Source of the DNA: Phoebastria nigripes
Lineage: Eukaryota > Chordata > Aves > Procellariiformes > Diomedeidae
DNA length: 64,000 nucleotides
Assembly: GCA_035582835.1 (NCBI GenBank)
Contig: JAYKAV010001831.1
Coordinates: forward strand, 566,373 to 630,372
Direction of reading: 5' to 3'
Below the pieces are notes generated by a model that did no database searches, was not told the origin of the DNA, and saw only the letters and a program-made list of their open reading frames with translations. Of the stretch, positions 1-13,940 are shown one piece after another (the first letter of the stretch is position 1; each line of letters begins with the position of its first letter). The translations under genes were made by a program, and so were the position numbers.

Positions 1-2883
1 GGTACACAGGAGTGATGCCTCAGTTTCTGCTTTCTTTCTAAGAAAGAAGGTAGGCTGTTTTCTATTTTGGCAGTTTATGAGTTTTTCAAAAATAATCCAC
101 ATCAAAGTCTATGTGACTGACTTCACAATGAAGGCAGATTGGGCCTTAGACTTGAGAAGTGAAAAAACTTGGAAAAGAGAAAGGAAAGAAATATTTCTGT
201 AGCCTTGTTGCCAATGTGCTCCTGGGGGGACACTTAATGAAGGTAAACAAGTATTTCCAACACTGTACATTGTGCAGCTTTTGAGTCCACTGTGTTGAAA
301 GTGTCTTGGCAGCGAGAACCGACCGTGGGATGAGTTTTAACCTTTATTTGGAAGAAAGTACAAATAAGAACAGTATCAATGCATACTTTGAAGGCAGAAG
401 GGTTCCTACCCTTTTGTGGCATATCTGTTCCTGGAGGTCTGCCTGGAGATGGAATCTTTTTTGGACTATCAATAAAGGTATCTAGTGTACAACCTACAGT
501 TATTCCCAAGAACCAATCTGTGCTTCCCAAGATGTTGAGCCCAGTTCTGTTTCTTTGGAAATCTAAGAAATTCTTAATAATCTTCTGTATTTATCATTCT
601 GATCTTCATTACAGTTTCTTTGCCAAACAAAATACAGACTCGTAGAGCAATAGAGTTAGCATTGGATGATAAATCTTTGTTGAGAATCATTTAACACATT
701 GCTTCTTTGCAGCTTTGGCCCCAGCCAGTTTAAACAACATACGTCTGATCAAGATTTTGGGAGACATAATAAGAAAACCTCTGGTGATAAAGATGAGATT
801 ATTTTAGCCAGGTTCTTTAGAAGCAAAAAACATAGCTGGGAGATAGCAGGTAAGCAAGAGGCCCTGAGAACCAGTTTTGTGATGGTTTTTTGAGATCATC
901 AAAAAGGAAAATGGATCCTTTCAATTTGGAAAAAAAATTGAGTCTTCCAAGGCTCATGTGGGATGGCTTTTGTGATGTGTTTTAACTAATGTATTTATGA
1001 CAATGACTTAAAAAATGATAAGTGACATCCATATTCCTCTCTCTGAAAACAAATTATTTGCAGAATTAATACTTTTCTTTCCAGAACGAGCTGGTAGAAA
1101 ATATGAAAACTGAAGTGACATGCTTTAATGACTTATAGCCAAACTTCCTCATGCAGACATATATATTTCACTGTAAATTCTTGAAAGACTAGTGGATTTA
1201 GCTATGTGTACAAGAAATGTCTGGCAAGTAGAGTATCTCAGTACACATGCCAGGTGAAGGAAGGAAGCCCAGACTACAGACAAGAAAGAACAAAAATACC
1301 AAATTTCAGGCCTTCAGCAGGGAGTCAGAAGATTAGATTTCAAGCACTGCCTAACCTAATGGGCCTTGATCACGGATGGGAGCTCTAGCCACTTTTCTAA
1401 AGCAATTAAAAAGTGACATAGGAAAATAGAAGATGACAGGAATCTCACCACACAAAAGGATTAGAGCAATCTGTTTCCATTGCTTGGGAGCACTGCACCA
1501 ACAGTGCGTAGGTTGTGATGTAAGAGTAGACGACATACCAACCTACCTACACACATGACAGGGAGGTATAGAGGCACTTGACAAAATGTTCTTCTGGTGG
1601 CCAGAATATTCTAATGAGGCAATCAGAACTTCCTGCTAATGGTGAAAATATGTCAAAGCCAACTTTGTGGGATACTATGTCTCGGCAAAGATCTTACATT
1701 GATTTTGCAGGGGGGAATTAGCAGTGTGCCTAGCTGCAGTTAATGCTTATTCCAGACGACCAAAGTGGTACATATGACAATGATTTTGGCATCTAAGACA
1801 ATAGAAAGTATACATGTTGCATATGATTTTGCATAAGGAAATCATATGGGACCATGATGATCATTTGGGACTCAATTTTTTTTTCCAGGGGAATATAAGA
1901 TTTTCCCCAAAGGTCCCTGCCAGTTTAGCTTGTCACTTACCACCACACATTAGCAAAACTCACATAAAGGCATTAGCAGAGAAATACAGGTAAGGCCCTT
2001 AAAATACTACAAAACTTCTTTAGTTTAAAAGTCAGTATCACAGATCACTAGACAGAAAACATCGTCAGAGTAATTTTTAAATTACAGTACTGATTTAGTT
2101 TTATATGGTAAGACCAGATGCATCTAAAAAACCAACAAAGCAACAACCAACAGATAGGAAAATCACAGAGTAAGAAGTTCACAAAATAAGCTTCTCAGGG
2201 GTAAGTATAACATTAATACTTTATTGACCTGTTATTACTAGGTAAAGGACCTCTTATTTGCATCTTAGTCAAAGGCAATTTATGGTCTAATTCAGGGCTT
2301 AATGAGACTGCTGAGCAGAAATACTGACATCAAGAGCACCGCTCAGGAGTAAATGCTATGGTGAACACAAAAATTGTTTAAGAAACATATGAATATTCAG
2401 ATCAAAACAAAACATGTAGCCATGGACTAGCCTGCAAAGCTCCTAATAAGTCAGTCTTGCAGTCTCAGAACCTTCAGCATCCATCACAATCCAATTAAAC
2501 AGTCACATCCTTCATGGAGGCTGCAGCACAAAGCACTGATTTGGAATAGTGGTCTCTGAGGGTGAAGCATTCTCATTTCAGGAACTTGTTACTGAACTCC
2601 TTACTGGAAGTGATCAATCTGAACCCAAACTGACAGTGTTTAGATCAAACCGTAACCTGTTCCAGGAACACGTTCCATCCTAGGAAGGATGTCTGTGAAT
2701 AAATTCCATCAAATTAAAGACTGCAGGATGTAATTGTTCATGCATGACTGTATGTATTGCTTAAAAATGAAGGCTATTGGTAGCTAATAAATGCCTGAAA
2801 GCAGTTTGAAAGCATTCAAACTGAGATAAATTATTTCCAAGTATTCTTCGATTTAAATGCCCACATAAAAATGTTTTTTATTG

Positions 2884-2920
2884 TAATTAAATTTAATTAA
2901 TTTTGTAATTGTTATAATTA
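2884..2920. promoter_or_regulatory. Cluster of homeodomain core motifs
   Basis: Three TAATTA hexamers (2,884, 2,894, 2,915) and one TAATTG (2,906) lie within 37 bp. TAATTA is the core recognised by many homeodomain factors, and clusters of it are typical of deeply conserved developmental enhancers. The surrounding DNA is very AT-rich, so chance clustering is a real alternative. Confidence 0.3.
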
Positions 2921-4969
2921 AAGATTTCTCAAACTGCATTAGCTGAATCAGTCCACAAACCTTACAAAGATACTTCATATTCTTCCCATTAATTTTCTTC
3001 TTAAAAACAACCAAAACTCATTTATCATTGGACCAGTCCAGGATTATACCCCAAGCCATGAGCAAAGGCTGTCTGGTGATGTGCTAAGGAAACACATGAA
3101 CCTCAGCCCTCAACAGCCATCAGGCAGGTTTGCAGACAGACACTCCTTGCAAAGAGGAGTACCTTACTTGGCCTTTTATTTTCCTTTCCTTCTGCAGGAT
3201 TCGGGCTCCGCACACCCATTAATCACTCCCAGGTAGCTGCATCTTTGGTGCAGAATCTCCTTCCTTGTGGCTTGGACTTCCTGAACTCACACTTTGTTTC
3301 TACTGCTTTAGATTACACAGTGACTGCTTGTAAGTCAGTGTGGAATGAAGCTGTTATTAGAAAGAGATGCTCTTTTGATTCAGTATTGCTCCAGCAAGTG
3401 GCTAAAAGCAGACATTTAGATGTGCAACAGATGAATGAATGTGTCTTGGGATAAATATCTTATGAACTGGAAATCATCATCCTGTCCTTTCCAAACAACA
3501 TTTCTATCTGCTTATGTGGTGAACTCCTGTGGTTTGTGGGCAGCTGATTTGGTAGGAGTTACGAAAAGCTCACAGATAAAGTTAGCATTTAATCTTCATT
3601 GCCTCACAGCCTTTATACAGATGTTCATTCTTACATATTGCATGGATCTATGACCAATGTACATGCAGCATTTAAGACCAAATGTCTATATAAAGATTGG
3701 GTAATGAAGATTATATTCTGAAAGCAATTGACATCTTGCAAATGTTAAATGGAAATGTCTTAGACTTGCAAAGATCACTGGGAGTGCAAAGTCGATAGCA
3801 GGCAGATGCTTTCACTTTTTATATTCCAGTGTTCTGGAATCTCAGAGATACTTTATTTTTAATAATGTTACTGTTCTGTGGATTTTTTTTCAAATTAAAT
3901 AGTTGAAGTTGCAGGTCTCCATATGCCTTTGAGATGCTATTTCTGCTGTTTATACATGTCCAGATCCTGTTACAAGTTTGGTGATGTGTATGGACAAATT
4001 GCTTAAAATAGAATTTTCAAACGCTTTTATATACTTAAAATGCAAAGCAGCATCTAATTAAATTTTCAAAAGCTCCAAAGCCAGTTTAAGGTCTAACTCC
4101 TGTAAGATACTGAGCCCCATTAGGCTGCACATGCATTTTTAGGTATTTGCCATTCCCTTGACTATCTGACTCAGCCTGCCTGTGCTCGTGGGGACACCAG
4201 GGTTAGCCAGCATGTGGAGACATTAGCATCGCCGGGCTGGGAGTCACATAAATGCTCAGTCCAGTTCTCTGCCCTGGCAGCCAGCTTCATCATGTACTTC
4301 CATACATTGTGAGATTCAGTTCATTATTGCCAGTGAAATTTTTAGGTGCCCAAAAGGAAAGAGGAGAGAGTAGCAAAGAAAATAGTGTGTAATTATTGTA
4401 TTTACTTAACACTAAGCATAGACTCCTGTTAATCTAAAGTGCATTATTAAGAGACTATAGTATCGATATCAAGTTGTAGAATGATATTATAATGATTCCA
4501 GTTTCCAAAACAAATCAGGAAACTCATTAACTAGCTTTACCTTTGGCCTACAAAATATACCTTGAGTTGTTTCGTATGTTCTTTAATTAATAAAGTTTTG
4601 GATCTTATCTCTTTGTTAGAGTGATTCATACTTAATACTTTGAATCAGTTCTGAGAAATGAATACTTCTCTAGTACTTTGTTATGAGACAAGGTATCAAC
4701 CACTGTTATGTCACATTAGTAATTCATTAGTCAGACTTCTGATGCTGAAGCCAATCTCGTGACATTTGTATGGAAAACTTCTGTTCTTTGTTGGTACAGT
4801 AGCTCAAACAGTTCAGTACATTCCAGTTTTCATTTAACGTAACATTAGTGAGTCATTTGTCTTTTCGGTTTTAAGTCTGTTTGTCAGGGATTTGTGAATG
4901 GTATTCTTCTTACCTAGTAATTTGGCTTCTCTAAATTGCTTTCTGTCTTCCCAGACAGTGGTTGTTATA

Positions 4970-5001
4970 TTCCAACATGAATGTCCAACATTATGTTGGA
5001 A
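4970..5001. repeat. Short inverted repeat
   Basis: TTCCAACAT (4,970-4,978) and its exact reverse complement ATGTTGGAA (4,993-5,001) flank a 14-nt spacer that contains a further CCAACAT copy. It could form a small hairpin. No function is apparent. Confidence 0.6.
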
Positions 5002-8000
5002 GGAAACCACCATTTACCAACCCGTTTGAAATGGGCAGATGAGAGGTCTCAGCAGCTCTAAGGAAGTAGCTTTTTATTTAGATGCCTGTAAAGGGGTTCA
5101 TTGGAATAGCATTTTGACTACAGGTCCACAAATTTATTAAAACGTAGAAGCTGTAATGGCAACAAAGGCAGGCCAGGAAGTCACAAAGACAATAAAAAGA
5201 AGATGCAAGTTTCTAACCTTCAGAGGTCTTTTTGGTTCAGTCTTCTTCACTCTGACAGCACAAAGCTGCTTCTCTTTCTATCTGTGCAGAATAGAGGAAA
5301 GGAGAGACACAACAACACAAATGCAGCAAAAGAGGGGAGGTACCTCATGGACTTAAAAGGCTCAAAAGGAGTCAGGGAACATGCCGTAAGGTTGACAAGG
5401 ATGTGTAGTTTTGGGGTAAGCATGTCAAAAGTACTAAACACAGTCAATAGTAGTTCATGGCAATCCATACAGAAGCCTCTGCCTTATAATTTGGACTTTA
5501 CTAATCACAAGTTCCAGGTGTTAACAATTGCAGTGTGCCAGATAATGCAAAGCATTTCACTCTGATCCCTCCAAAGACCAGAAAGGAGAAAGGTCTAACA
5601 CAGGGTGTCAGTCACCTGTGGATTGTACAAGAGACTGGAGGATATTTATTTTGCTTTGGTTAGATCTTGCTCTGATTTGGCTTTTTCAATGGGAGTATTA
5701 GAAAGTGTGATACCAGTATTTATACTGTTATTCAGGGTGGACTATTTACTTTGTTCTAACTGTATAATTGTTGATACAAAGGTTCAATAATTCAAAGGTT
5801 ATTGTGAAAAACTGAAATGGAAAAGACTCAGAACAATTTGAGAAAAACTTAAAATAAGCAGATTTGTCCTCCAAAGTTTTCCAGACATGGAACCCATAAA
5901 CCTAGAAACTTAAATGAACTTTTTGTGCTTTCTCTGGCATTATATAAAACATAACACCAAATGTATTTTATATTATACAGTTCATCCAAAATATACCCTA
6001 AAGCAAGTCATAAAATGGAATGCACTTAGACACACCCAATTACACTATAAAACCAGAATGCTATATAGCAATTAATCCAAGGTAATTCATAAATCTACGC
6101 AAAACCACTGAGAATAAAGTAAATTAAACATGATCATTTTGATTTGGCATTTAAAATATAGTAACAATAAAATATAAAACTCTAGGGCTACATTTTGAAA
6201 ACTCATCCTTTTGACTTGTACCTGTAAATTACAGAATCAAGTCGCTGTAGTAAAAGCAAAATTGTACTAAAATAAGTTATGTCACAAACATGTTTCCTTT
6301 GAATGTTTAACTACTACACTGTGCTGGCATATCAAATACGTAGATGAGTAAATAACATACATTGCAGGGGCTTTCTCATTTAATGATTTCTGTCAGGAGC
6401 AAATGTAACTTTTTGACATTTGCCAATCTGCATGCACCTGCAAATCAGAGACATGTGAAATCCCAGCGAACTGTGCGTTTGGGCCAAAGTCCATTGAGTC
6501 AATGAGCATCTAACCATTGACTTTTACAGGCATCAGATCAAACTACAGGTGACCTAAATGGCAAGAGCAAGTCGCTCCAGGAGCAGTGCTGCAGCCAGAC
6601 CTGGTGGCTGTGCCTAGGCTGGTAAATCTGTGCAAGCTTCAAAACATTCCCAGACACCAGGACATGGACACAGCAGTCCCGAACATGAGCCTGGCCTATC
6701 TACCTCACGCTCTCCTGAGCAATGCCTAGGCACAGTTTCGGAGTTCAGTGATCCAAGGACTGTTTCCAATAGGCAGTCTTCATGGAGCCAACCCGTTTTG
6801 GAGGCAAAGGCATAGTCTCGAGCCACTTGGTGCCAGTTGGCTTTAGTGCCTGGAAGGCTCCCAGGCATGAGTGTAGGTGGAGCTGCTGTGGGTCAAGAAG
6901 TGACTCTCGCAGAGGGTACAATAAGGCGGCCCTGGCTCAAATGTTTCTGAGGACCATGTGTCTCAGGGTCATAGGACCAGTGTCTCAGCAATCCTGCTAA
7001 TAAATAGAGTAGAAGTTGCCATGGAAATACTATCCCCCTCAGTGCAAAAGATGCAATAAAAAAGTATGTTAAGAAACTGAAGAACATAACATTGAAATGT
7101 TGTGTAACCTGCTTGAACAGCGAGAGCTGTTGTATATCTCTATATGAAGGATGTGGGAAATCAGCATATAATAGTTTGTTGGTACACAATGCAGCATGTA
7201 AAGATAAGAAAGTATGCAAAGTATGCAGTGGCTGGGAAAAGCTGATCATCATACATCTGTTCAAAAATGGGGGAGGTGTGGCTGTGTAATGCTGAATCAG
7301 CTACATTTGCACAGTGAGAAACTTGTGATAGCAGCAAGTTGAACTGCAGTGATCAAGCCTACTTGTTGCAAAAAGCATGCAGCAATAGCTCCGCATACCA
7401 GGCAAAAACTCCATTTGGTGTATATATGAACCACATAGGGCAATCCATAAGTATAATTCATTAGGATCTCTTATTTTCATCTCTGGTGCCTTTGTGTGTA
7501 TAAATTAACCTTTTGATCACTGTAAGCAAGCAGCAACATGAGCAGATTAACACATTGTTTTGAATAGTAGCGAAAGAGACCTTTGTGAGAGACCACTCTG
7601 CTCACCTTCACTGGAGGTTGCTCACTGTAAACCCCGGGGAGGAGACTGCTCTGCTGCAGGTGTCCTGGGTGGTGGATGGGACAACCCCATGGGCTGACAC
7701 CATCAGACCCCACTGAGCTCTGCAAGGGTAAGGCCAGTGCTGCCATGCAGGGTGGGGTCTACAAGTGCTTTTGGAGAATAATGGGTCTGATATGGCAAAT
7801 GCTGCAACGTAATCACTTAAATGGGGTTTAGAGAGCTCAACGCTTCAACATGAGAAGGTAAGGACTAGCTAGGCTTGGCCAGAATACAGGGAGCTCAGAT
7901 ACAGAGTCAGATTTACCAAATTAGATGCTGAAGGCAAATATTTCATGATTCCCCCTATTTAGATAGGACACCTACTTTTTTTGACAAATTCATTAGATTA

Positions 8001-8176
8001 TTAGGATATGGGCCTAAAATAAAAACGTATTTCTTGGCGACTGGTTGGACATGGGTAGAAAAACACCTGACTGACATCTGTTATATTTATTTTGGAGAGT
8101 GGTTCAAGAGCACCCTGCCAGATACTGATGCTGGCTGGCACTCAGAGGTAGAAGTGCCAAAATGAATGGAACAGAT

Positions 8177-8219
8177 CTTTTCTTTTTTCTCTCTCTCTCT
8201 CTCTTTTTTTTTTTTTTTT
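8177..8219. repeat. Pyrimidine simple repeat (CT)n and poly-T
   Basis: A T-rich run, about nine CT dinucleotides and a long T run form an uninterrupted polypyrimidine tract of about 43 bases. It is probably length-polymorphic. Confidence 0.85.
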
Positions 8220-10615
8220 AATGTAAAGGAATCTTGGCAGTAATTGGAGGAAGACAACACAATAAATGGCCTTTTAAATTCAAATGATCAATCCCATCTA
8301 TTGCTTTGTTCAGCAATGATACCCTGAGTATTCTGACCAGGAAATATGATGAAAGGAACTAATAGTGCTGTTGGGAATAAAAAATTGTGGCTGCCTGCAT
8401 TGAAACAGGTGGTATAAATATGTTTCCAGTAATTCCATGGCTGTATAAATTGTAATGTAATTATAGAGTTCTTTAAATTGTCACAGCTCTATGNACTATC
8501 ATCTGTGGATTCGTTTAAAACAATTGCCTCCCTCTAGTAAGGGCAAAATCTTCTGAAATAAACATCAAGCACATACGTCTGCTGGAGTCTGCAGCAAATT
8601 AAGAGATTGGAGGGTTGTGATTTCATAGGTCACCATTTTAGCACAGGCATCAAGTTAACGTTTTGACATTTTGCACCTGACATTGGATCCCTTTGTCTTC
8701 TAATTGCCATGAAAAGTTGATGAGTGGTGACAACTTAAAATCACCCCTGTGTCTTCAAAAGAAGAAGAGGAAAAGGAGGTGAGGCATCACCGGCAACTAC
8801 TGTGTGGATACCAAATATTATATTATATCCCCATCTTTTCACAGAGCTTTTGTCTTTCCACAGGCAGCATCTACATACTAATTACTTAAAACCTACATCT
8901 GATGCAGTTATTTTGTGAGCAATATATGAGCTGGCAGTGTGCTAGTGAAGCACACAAATGGGAGGGACAGCAATTTAACCTAAGCTAGGACCAAGTCTTC
9001 AGGGTGATCCTACATGGTTTTAACATGGTCTATTACTTTATGCAGGCAAAAATCTGACTTCGCTAGGCTATGCTGTGCTGGTGTGATTGCCCCCCTGCCT
9101 TACACACAGATGTAGCATCAGTGATATGGACCACCTCTTCACAGTTGCTTTTCTTAGAGCTGCTCTTCAGCATAGCTTCTTACTTAGAAGAAGCAGGTGA
9201 CCTCATGCTAACTTTTTGTACCACGGTGAATGTGAAGTTTCTCCATCTCTGAAGTAACTATGAGCACTGAGGGCTTTGTTAAGATAATAAAATTAAAAGT
9301 AAGAGTTGTTCAGAAAGAGAAAAGCTGCATCTCATCTCAGGAAAGAGCCTTTGGTGGCCTGCGGGATCCTCTCTCCAATCTAGCAATGTTATCTGCTTTT
9401 GTCAGAAAAGGTAAAATAAGGTCATACCTCCCTGCTGCTCTTGCTTTCCTCTCTTCCCTCCCTTACCCACTAACAGAGGAACTTTTGCCAGCCTTATTAG
9501 AGACATATTTAGTAAAATGGAAATTATCATCTGGAAAGCAGATAATTGAATTTGACCTATCGTTCCCTTAAATGCTAAAATCAGACCCTGCGTATTTCGT
9601 TTAGCTTTCTAAATTGTGTTTGCTTTATATTGATTTTGCAGTGTGGCTTCAGGGTTCTTTACACATGTAGATCTCATTAACTAGTTGACTGATATGGAAA
9701 GAGAGGGAAACACTCACTGTTTTTGTGGTGACTCTTTGACAGATACATACACAAGCTGCTGCAACCATCAACAAGGACAGCAGATCCAGTCAGGTCATCA
9801 ATCTTTGGCTTGTCTGTTGGGGATATCTTTTAATGATTCCAGGAGAGGAAGCTTTTAATTATGCTGTCCCTTCTAAGTTAATAAAGTAATGGGCATACAT
9901 TGCAAGGAGGAACTCATGCAACAGGAAATGGAAAGCAGAAGTGAGCATGGTGCAACACAAGGGTCACCCGTCCTCTCTCCAAGCCTTGCAGTGGGCAGCA
10001 AGTCCACTGGTTCAGTAACGCAAACACTGTTGGCAGAGTCCTAAAAAATGCTGCAATATGGAATTCACTGGGTTACCAGCTCAATACCAAACCACTAATT
10101 ACCAAGGGTTTGTTTTCACAAACATGAAGCACAGGAGTGTCTACTGCCTACACTGCCCTACATATTTCAAAGTCACAAAGACAAATATTCGATGAATAGA
10201 CCAGAAAAGAGGTCAGAGAAAAGGAGGTCACTGTAAAATTACCTTGAAGCACACTGTGATCCAAAGATTATGGCAAATGCGTATGTTTGTCATGAGTAGA
10301 GGTTAAACATCTAGACATAGGACCAGAATGTGTAAAAGAGACAAACTCAAATAAAAATAATGGAGTGGGCAACTCGTACCAGCTCTGGGTTTGGTCTAAG
10401 AGCCAATGTTTCTCTTCTACAGAACAATAAGTGTGGAGAAAAACTTACAGGCAGCAAGAAGACTTCTGTAGGAAATGTGGGGTCACGGAGGACTGAGGAA
10501 GGGGCTTGTCACACCAGCCAGATGGAAATGCCTGGCTGGAGCCATATACAAGTTGTGATTTACTCAGACACAAGTTACTGGGCTTAATACAAGGCTAACT
10601 GAGGGAAATTTAATG

Positions 10616-10681
10616 GCCTGTGACATACAGGAGATAAATCTAGATGATCTAATGGTCCCTGTTGGCCCCCAAGCACTATGA
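10616..10681 (+). repeat. Decayed CR1-like LINE 3' end
   Basis: The stretch contains the characteristic CR1 3'-end phrase (TAGATGATCTAATGGTCCCT, then TTGGCC and CTATGA). It resembles an older CR1 subfamily shared by turtles, crocodilians and birds more than the young avian ones. Only about 65 bp is recognisable and there is no coding remnant. Confidence 0.6.
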
Positions 10682-13600
10682 AAGAAAAAAGTGGAAAATT
10701 TTACATTTCTTGTATAAACTTTTTACCTGGAAGAATATCAGATTTTTTTATTAATCATAGTAACCATCATATTTAGCACTTATGGTGTTCTGTGTGTTTT
10801 TAAAGAAGCATTTAAATGTGAAGTCTAAAAGTGTGTATGCGTATATGTGTATGTGTGCCTCTGGAAGTTCCAGAGTTACGAGTTAACCGAGACATTAGGC
10901 TTAATGCTCAACATTTGATTCTCTTTCAAAGACTGATCTTTAATGACTTCAAAGTAGATCAGACCTTTGTGTTGCATCTTGTCCAGATGAGATATGGTGC
11001 CTCCAGCATGCAATTGTATGAGCGCTATAAGACATCAGTTCAGCACTGAATCACTGACATAGCTTCTCAAATCAAAGATGAACAGATCTGTAAGATACAG
11101 ATTTCTTGTATTTCATTGCAGTTCATATAGGCTGGGGGTGGGAATTATTACATACACATATTTTTCTGGCCCCCACAATAAAAATGCAAGTTGCACCCTG
11201 AGGTGGCAATTAGAGAGGTGAACACGTGTGCAAAACAGAGACCTAGAAAGGACTGGAAGGCAAACTGATGTTTGTTTATTTATTTTTGTGAAGAAATATA
11301 AGCCAGGAACTTATCAGAGAAAACTTGAAGACCAAATTATGTTGCCTGGGATCTCTCTCATGTGTGCAGACAACACAAACCTTGAAATTATGCTCGGTAA
11401 TGTATCCCCAGTATTAACAAAACAGGCGTTGAAGAACATTTGTAATTGGACCAATCTACTAGGAGCAGTTTCAGTAAGAGTGCAAAACACCTGCCTTTTC
11501 CTCATGACATCAACAATACCCTGTGGGCAGTGAGCTGAAATACATATGTCAACCTGCACCTCTGTAATTGTGACATAAGATACCCATTCACTTGAAATAT
11601 AAGAAAAATCTCTGCATTCCTGAATGCAAAGGTTAAATGGTATGGGTCTAGGAACAAAGTCCAGGGACATTTTATCTATTACACAGAAGCATGACGGAAA
11701 CAACTCTTAAAGATACCCTGAGAAATGCTTGTCAAAGAATGTTTTTTTAGAAAAAGCTCTTACATGTCTTCTTTATTGTGCCAAAGCTAATGCTGCAATT
11801 ATTGGCTTGCTCTGACTAGGGTGGGAATTCTGCTACTTTTAGCTAGTTCCATACAGTAAAGTATTCCTATATACAGTTCTTATTACACACTTCTTCAAGT
11901 ATGAGGAGAAAAGAAGCTAATCCAGTCTAATACAATATTGTGCTGCACATTTGTAGAAACCATATAAAGAGAGCTGGCCAAAGAACTGCACTATCATGTT
12001 AATTAATGAATGTGAAAATGGGTATTTCAGCTACATAGTCACTTAACAGGTCATTTTTCTTGGATGCTATGTGCTGGAAAACAAAAATATGTGACAGAAA
12101 AATCAGTTATCTGTCCCTGAGCGCCAACAATCAGAAGTGAATGTTGAATATCTGCCTATTGGGTTATATGTTTGCTTGCTCTGTTTGTTATATTGAAGCA
12201 TACTGAACAAGTTGGGAATCTTATCTCAGGTCTATACTGAGTCGCTTCCACTCCTAAGTTGTTATTTTCAATTAAAAAATTTGTGAAGCATCTCTCTGTC
12301 TCTCCAATCTGTCTGTCTAAAATTGTCCAGTGCTCTTGTAAGAGTAAGGATGATAAACATTGAGTAATCCCTCCAAGGTGATTCCTGACAGGATTTATCT
12401 TTTAACTTAGAGCGTTCACACTGAGATCAGAGGCGATGCATACAACCGACTGGGGACTTCAGGAAGGCTGCAGTGGGGGGGCTGCAGCATTTGTGGTAAT
12501 GGGGGGAGGTCCACAGGCTATGGAGAAATGACAAAAATCGACCTGCAGCTGGGACTGCTTCACAGAACCACAGAGCTCAGGGCAGTGACAGGCACCAACA
12601 AGACCCGTGCACAGGGAGGGTGCCTGGGGCTGGTCCATTTCCAGCTCGCTCCTGGCTGCCGAGAAAAGGAGGCTGGGTTTGGATGAGGACAGTTCATTCA
12701 TGTCAAGGTTTTGCAGTGGTTTGAGTGCAAGTGGTTAGTGATGTTCTTAATTAAGACTAAAGTAAATTAAAGTAACTAAATGAAGTAGTAGAAACCGTTA
12801 AACATCAGACAAGTCTTACTGATCTTGTATTGGTGTGTTAAATTGAGAAGGATGCATACTCGTTTGGGAAGAGACCTCTTCCAAGGGCAGATGATGGCTC
12901 ACCAAAAATTCAGTTCTGGACTGTGGAAATGCAAAGTCTAGCACTCCCAGCCCACCAAGAAGCTAGTCCAGCTGTTCAGGACCTTCAGATTTAAGCCACC
13001 TGGAATGCAATCCTCTATCTGTGCAGGTAGCTGGACACAAATTACATAGAGAATTAACTAGGCTGTTGGAAGGAAGAAAGTAATTAGTTTCCCAGCACAA
13101 CACAAAGAAAAAATGGGGTTTGTGGTGGAGGAGAAAAATATACAGCATTGTCAAGAACCAAAGTCAGCTCAGGGAATACAAAATACAATTCAAGGTTTAA
13201 CTCAAAATAGCAGTAAACTTTTTGTTACTGACTAATGAAGGAACATAGTCAGGAGTGTTGAGAGCTAATGAGAACACTCTGATGCACACAGTTAAAAGGT
13301 CAAAATTTAATTAAACAAATCCATGGCATAATTAGAACTCTAAGAGACAGAAAACACAATACTGTTAATCATTCTGGGCCTTCTTCATTTCAGAGTTGTC
13401 TGTATTGCAAGTAAAATTTTCATATAACTTTCTGGAACAGAATCTAATGTAGCAAATTGTGAGGGTTCCTAGTGTTTTCTTAGATGGCAACACAGTGATC
13501 TACAGTATTTTAGATTTAGTGTCTCTGATGATATAAAAAAAAATATGGATACATTTTACTTTTTCAAATAATCTGATTCTTAGCTTTCTTTTAAAAAACA

Positions 13601-13878
13601 ATTTCTAATGATTCAGAGATACTCAGACTTAAGTTCAGCATCTGCTTTTAGTGTGAGTGGTCCCACAAACTATTTTTTCAGGTGTATTATGTTGCCCAAT
13701 GTTTGCATCGATCACATTTTTCCAATTTGTCTTGACAGACACTCCTTACATTATTTATTCCTACCATTAGGAAGACTTGTGTTTCTTTACTATGCTGTAA
13801 GTCAGGTCCTCGTGACCTTCTGACTTAAACACACCATCAGATCCCATCTTTACTGCTCTTATGAAGGTACCTACTATT

Positions 13879-13940
13879 GGGCCTGATCCAGCTCTTCAAT
13901 GAAATAGTATAATGATATCTATAGACTTCAATAGGCTATA
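13879..13940. repeat. Ancient palindromic amniote repeat fragment
   Basis: The sequence begins GGGCCTGATCCAGCTCTTCAA and later carries GACTTCAATAGGCTATAAATC, which is imperfectly complementary to the first part. This is the arrangement of a widespread old reptile/bird repeat in which a GGCCTGATCC-type end flanks a 'GACTTCAATGGG'-type core. It was recognised by eye only, and the family name is not assigned. Confidence 0.4.

Larger units (their letters stand above)
1..10600. other. Intergenic desert, left segment
   Basis: This is AT-rich non-coding DNA. No open frame longer than about 125 codons is present, and none has recognisable domains, splice partners or convincing coding composition. 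Items of note are a TAATTA cluster at 2,884-2,920, an inverted repeat at 4,970-5,001, a pyrimidine/poly-T simple repeat at 8,177-8,219, and unique-looking candidate regulatory stretches near 8,430-8,740. There is one undetermined base at 8,494. By synteny it should belong to the interval between FST and MOCS2. Confidence 0.6.

Noticed and set aside
7092..7289. Short Cys-rich + strand frame
   Set aside because: The cysteines do not form a recognised motif and the region has no promoter or splice context; chance in AT-rich DNA is sufficient.
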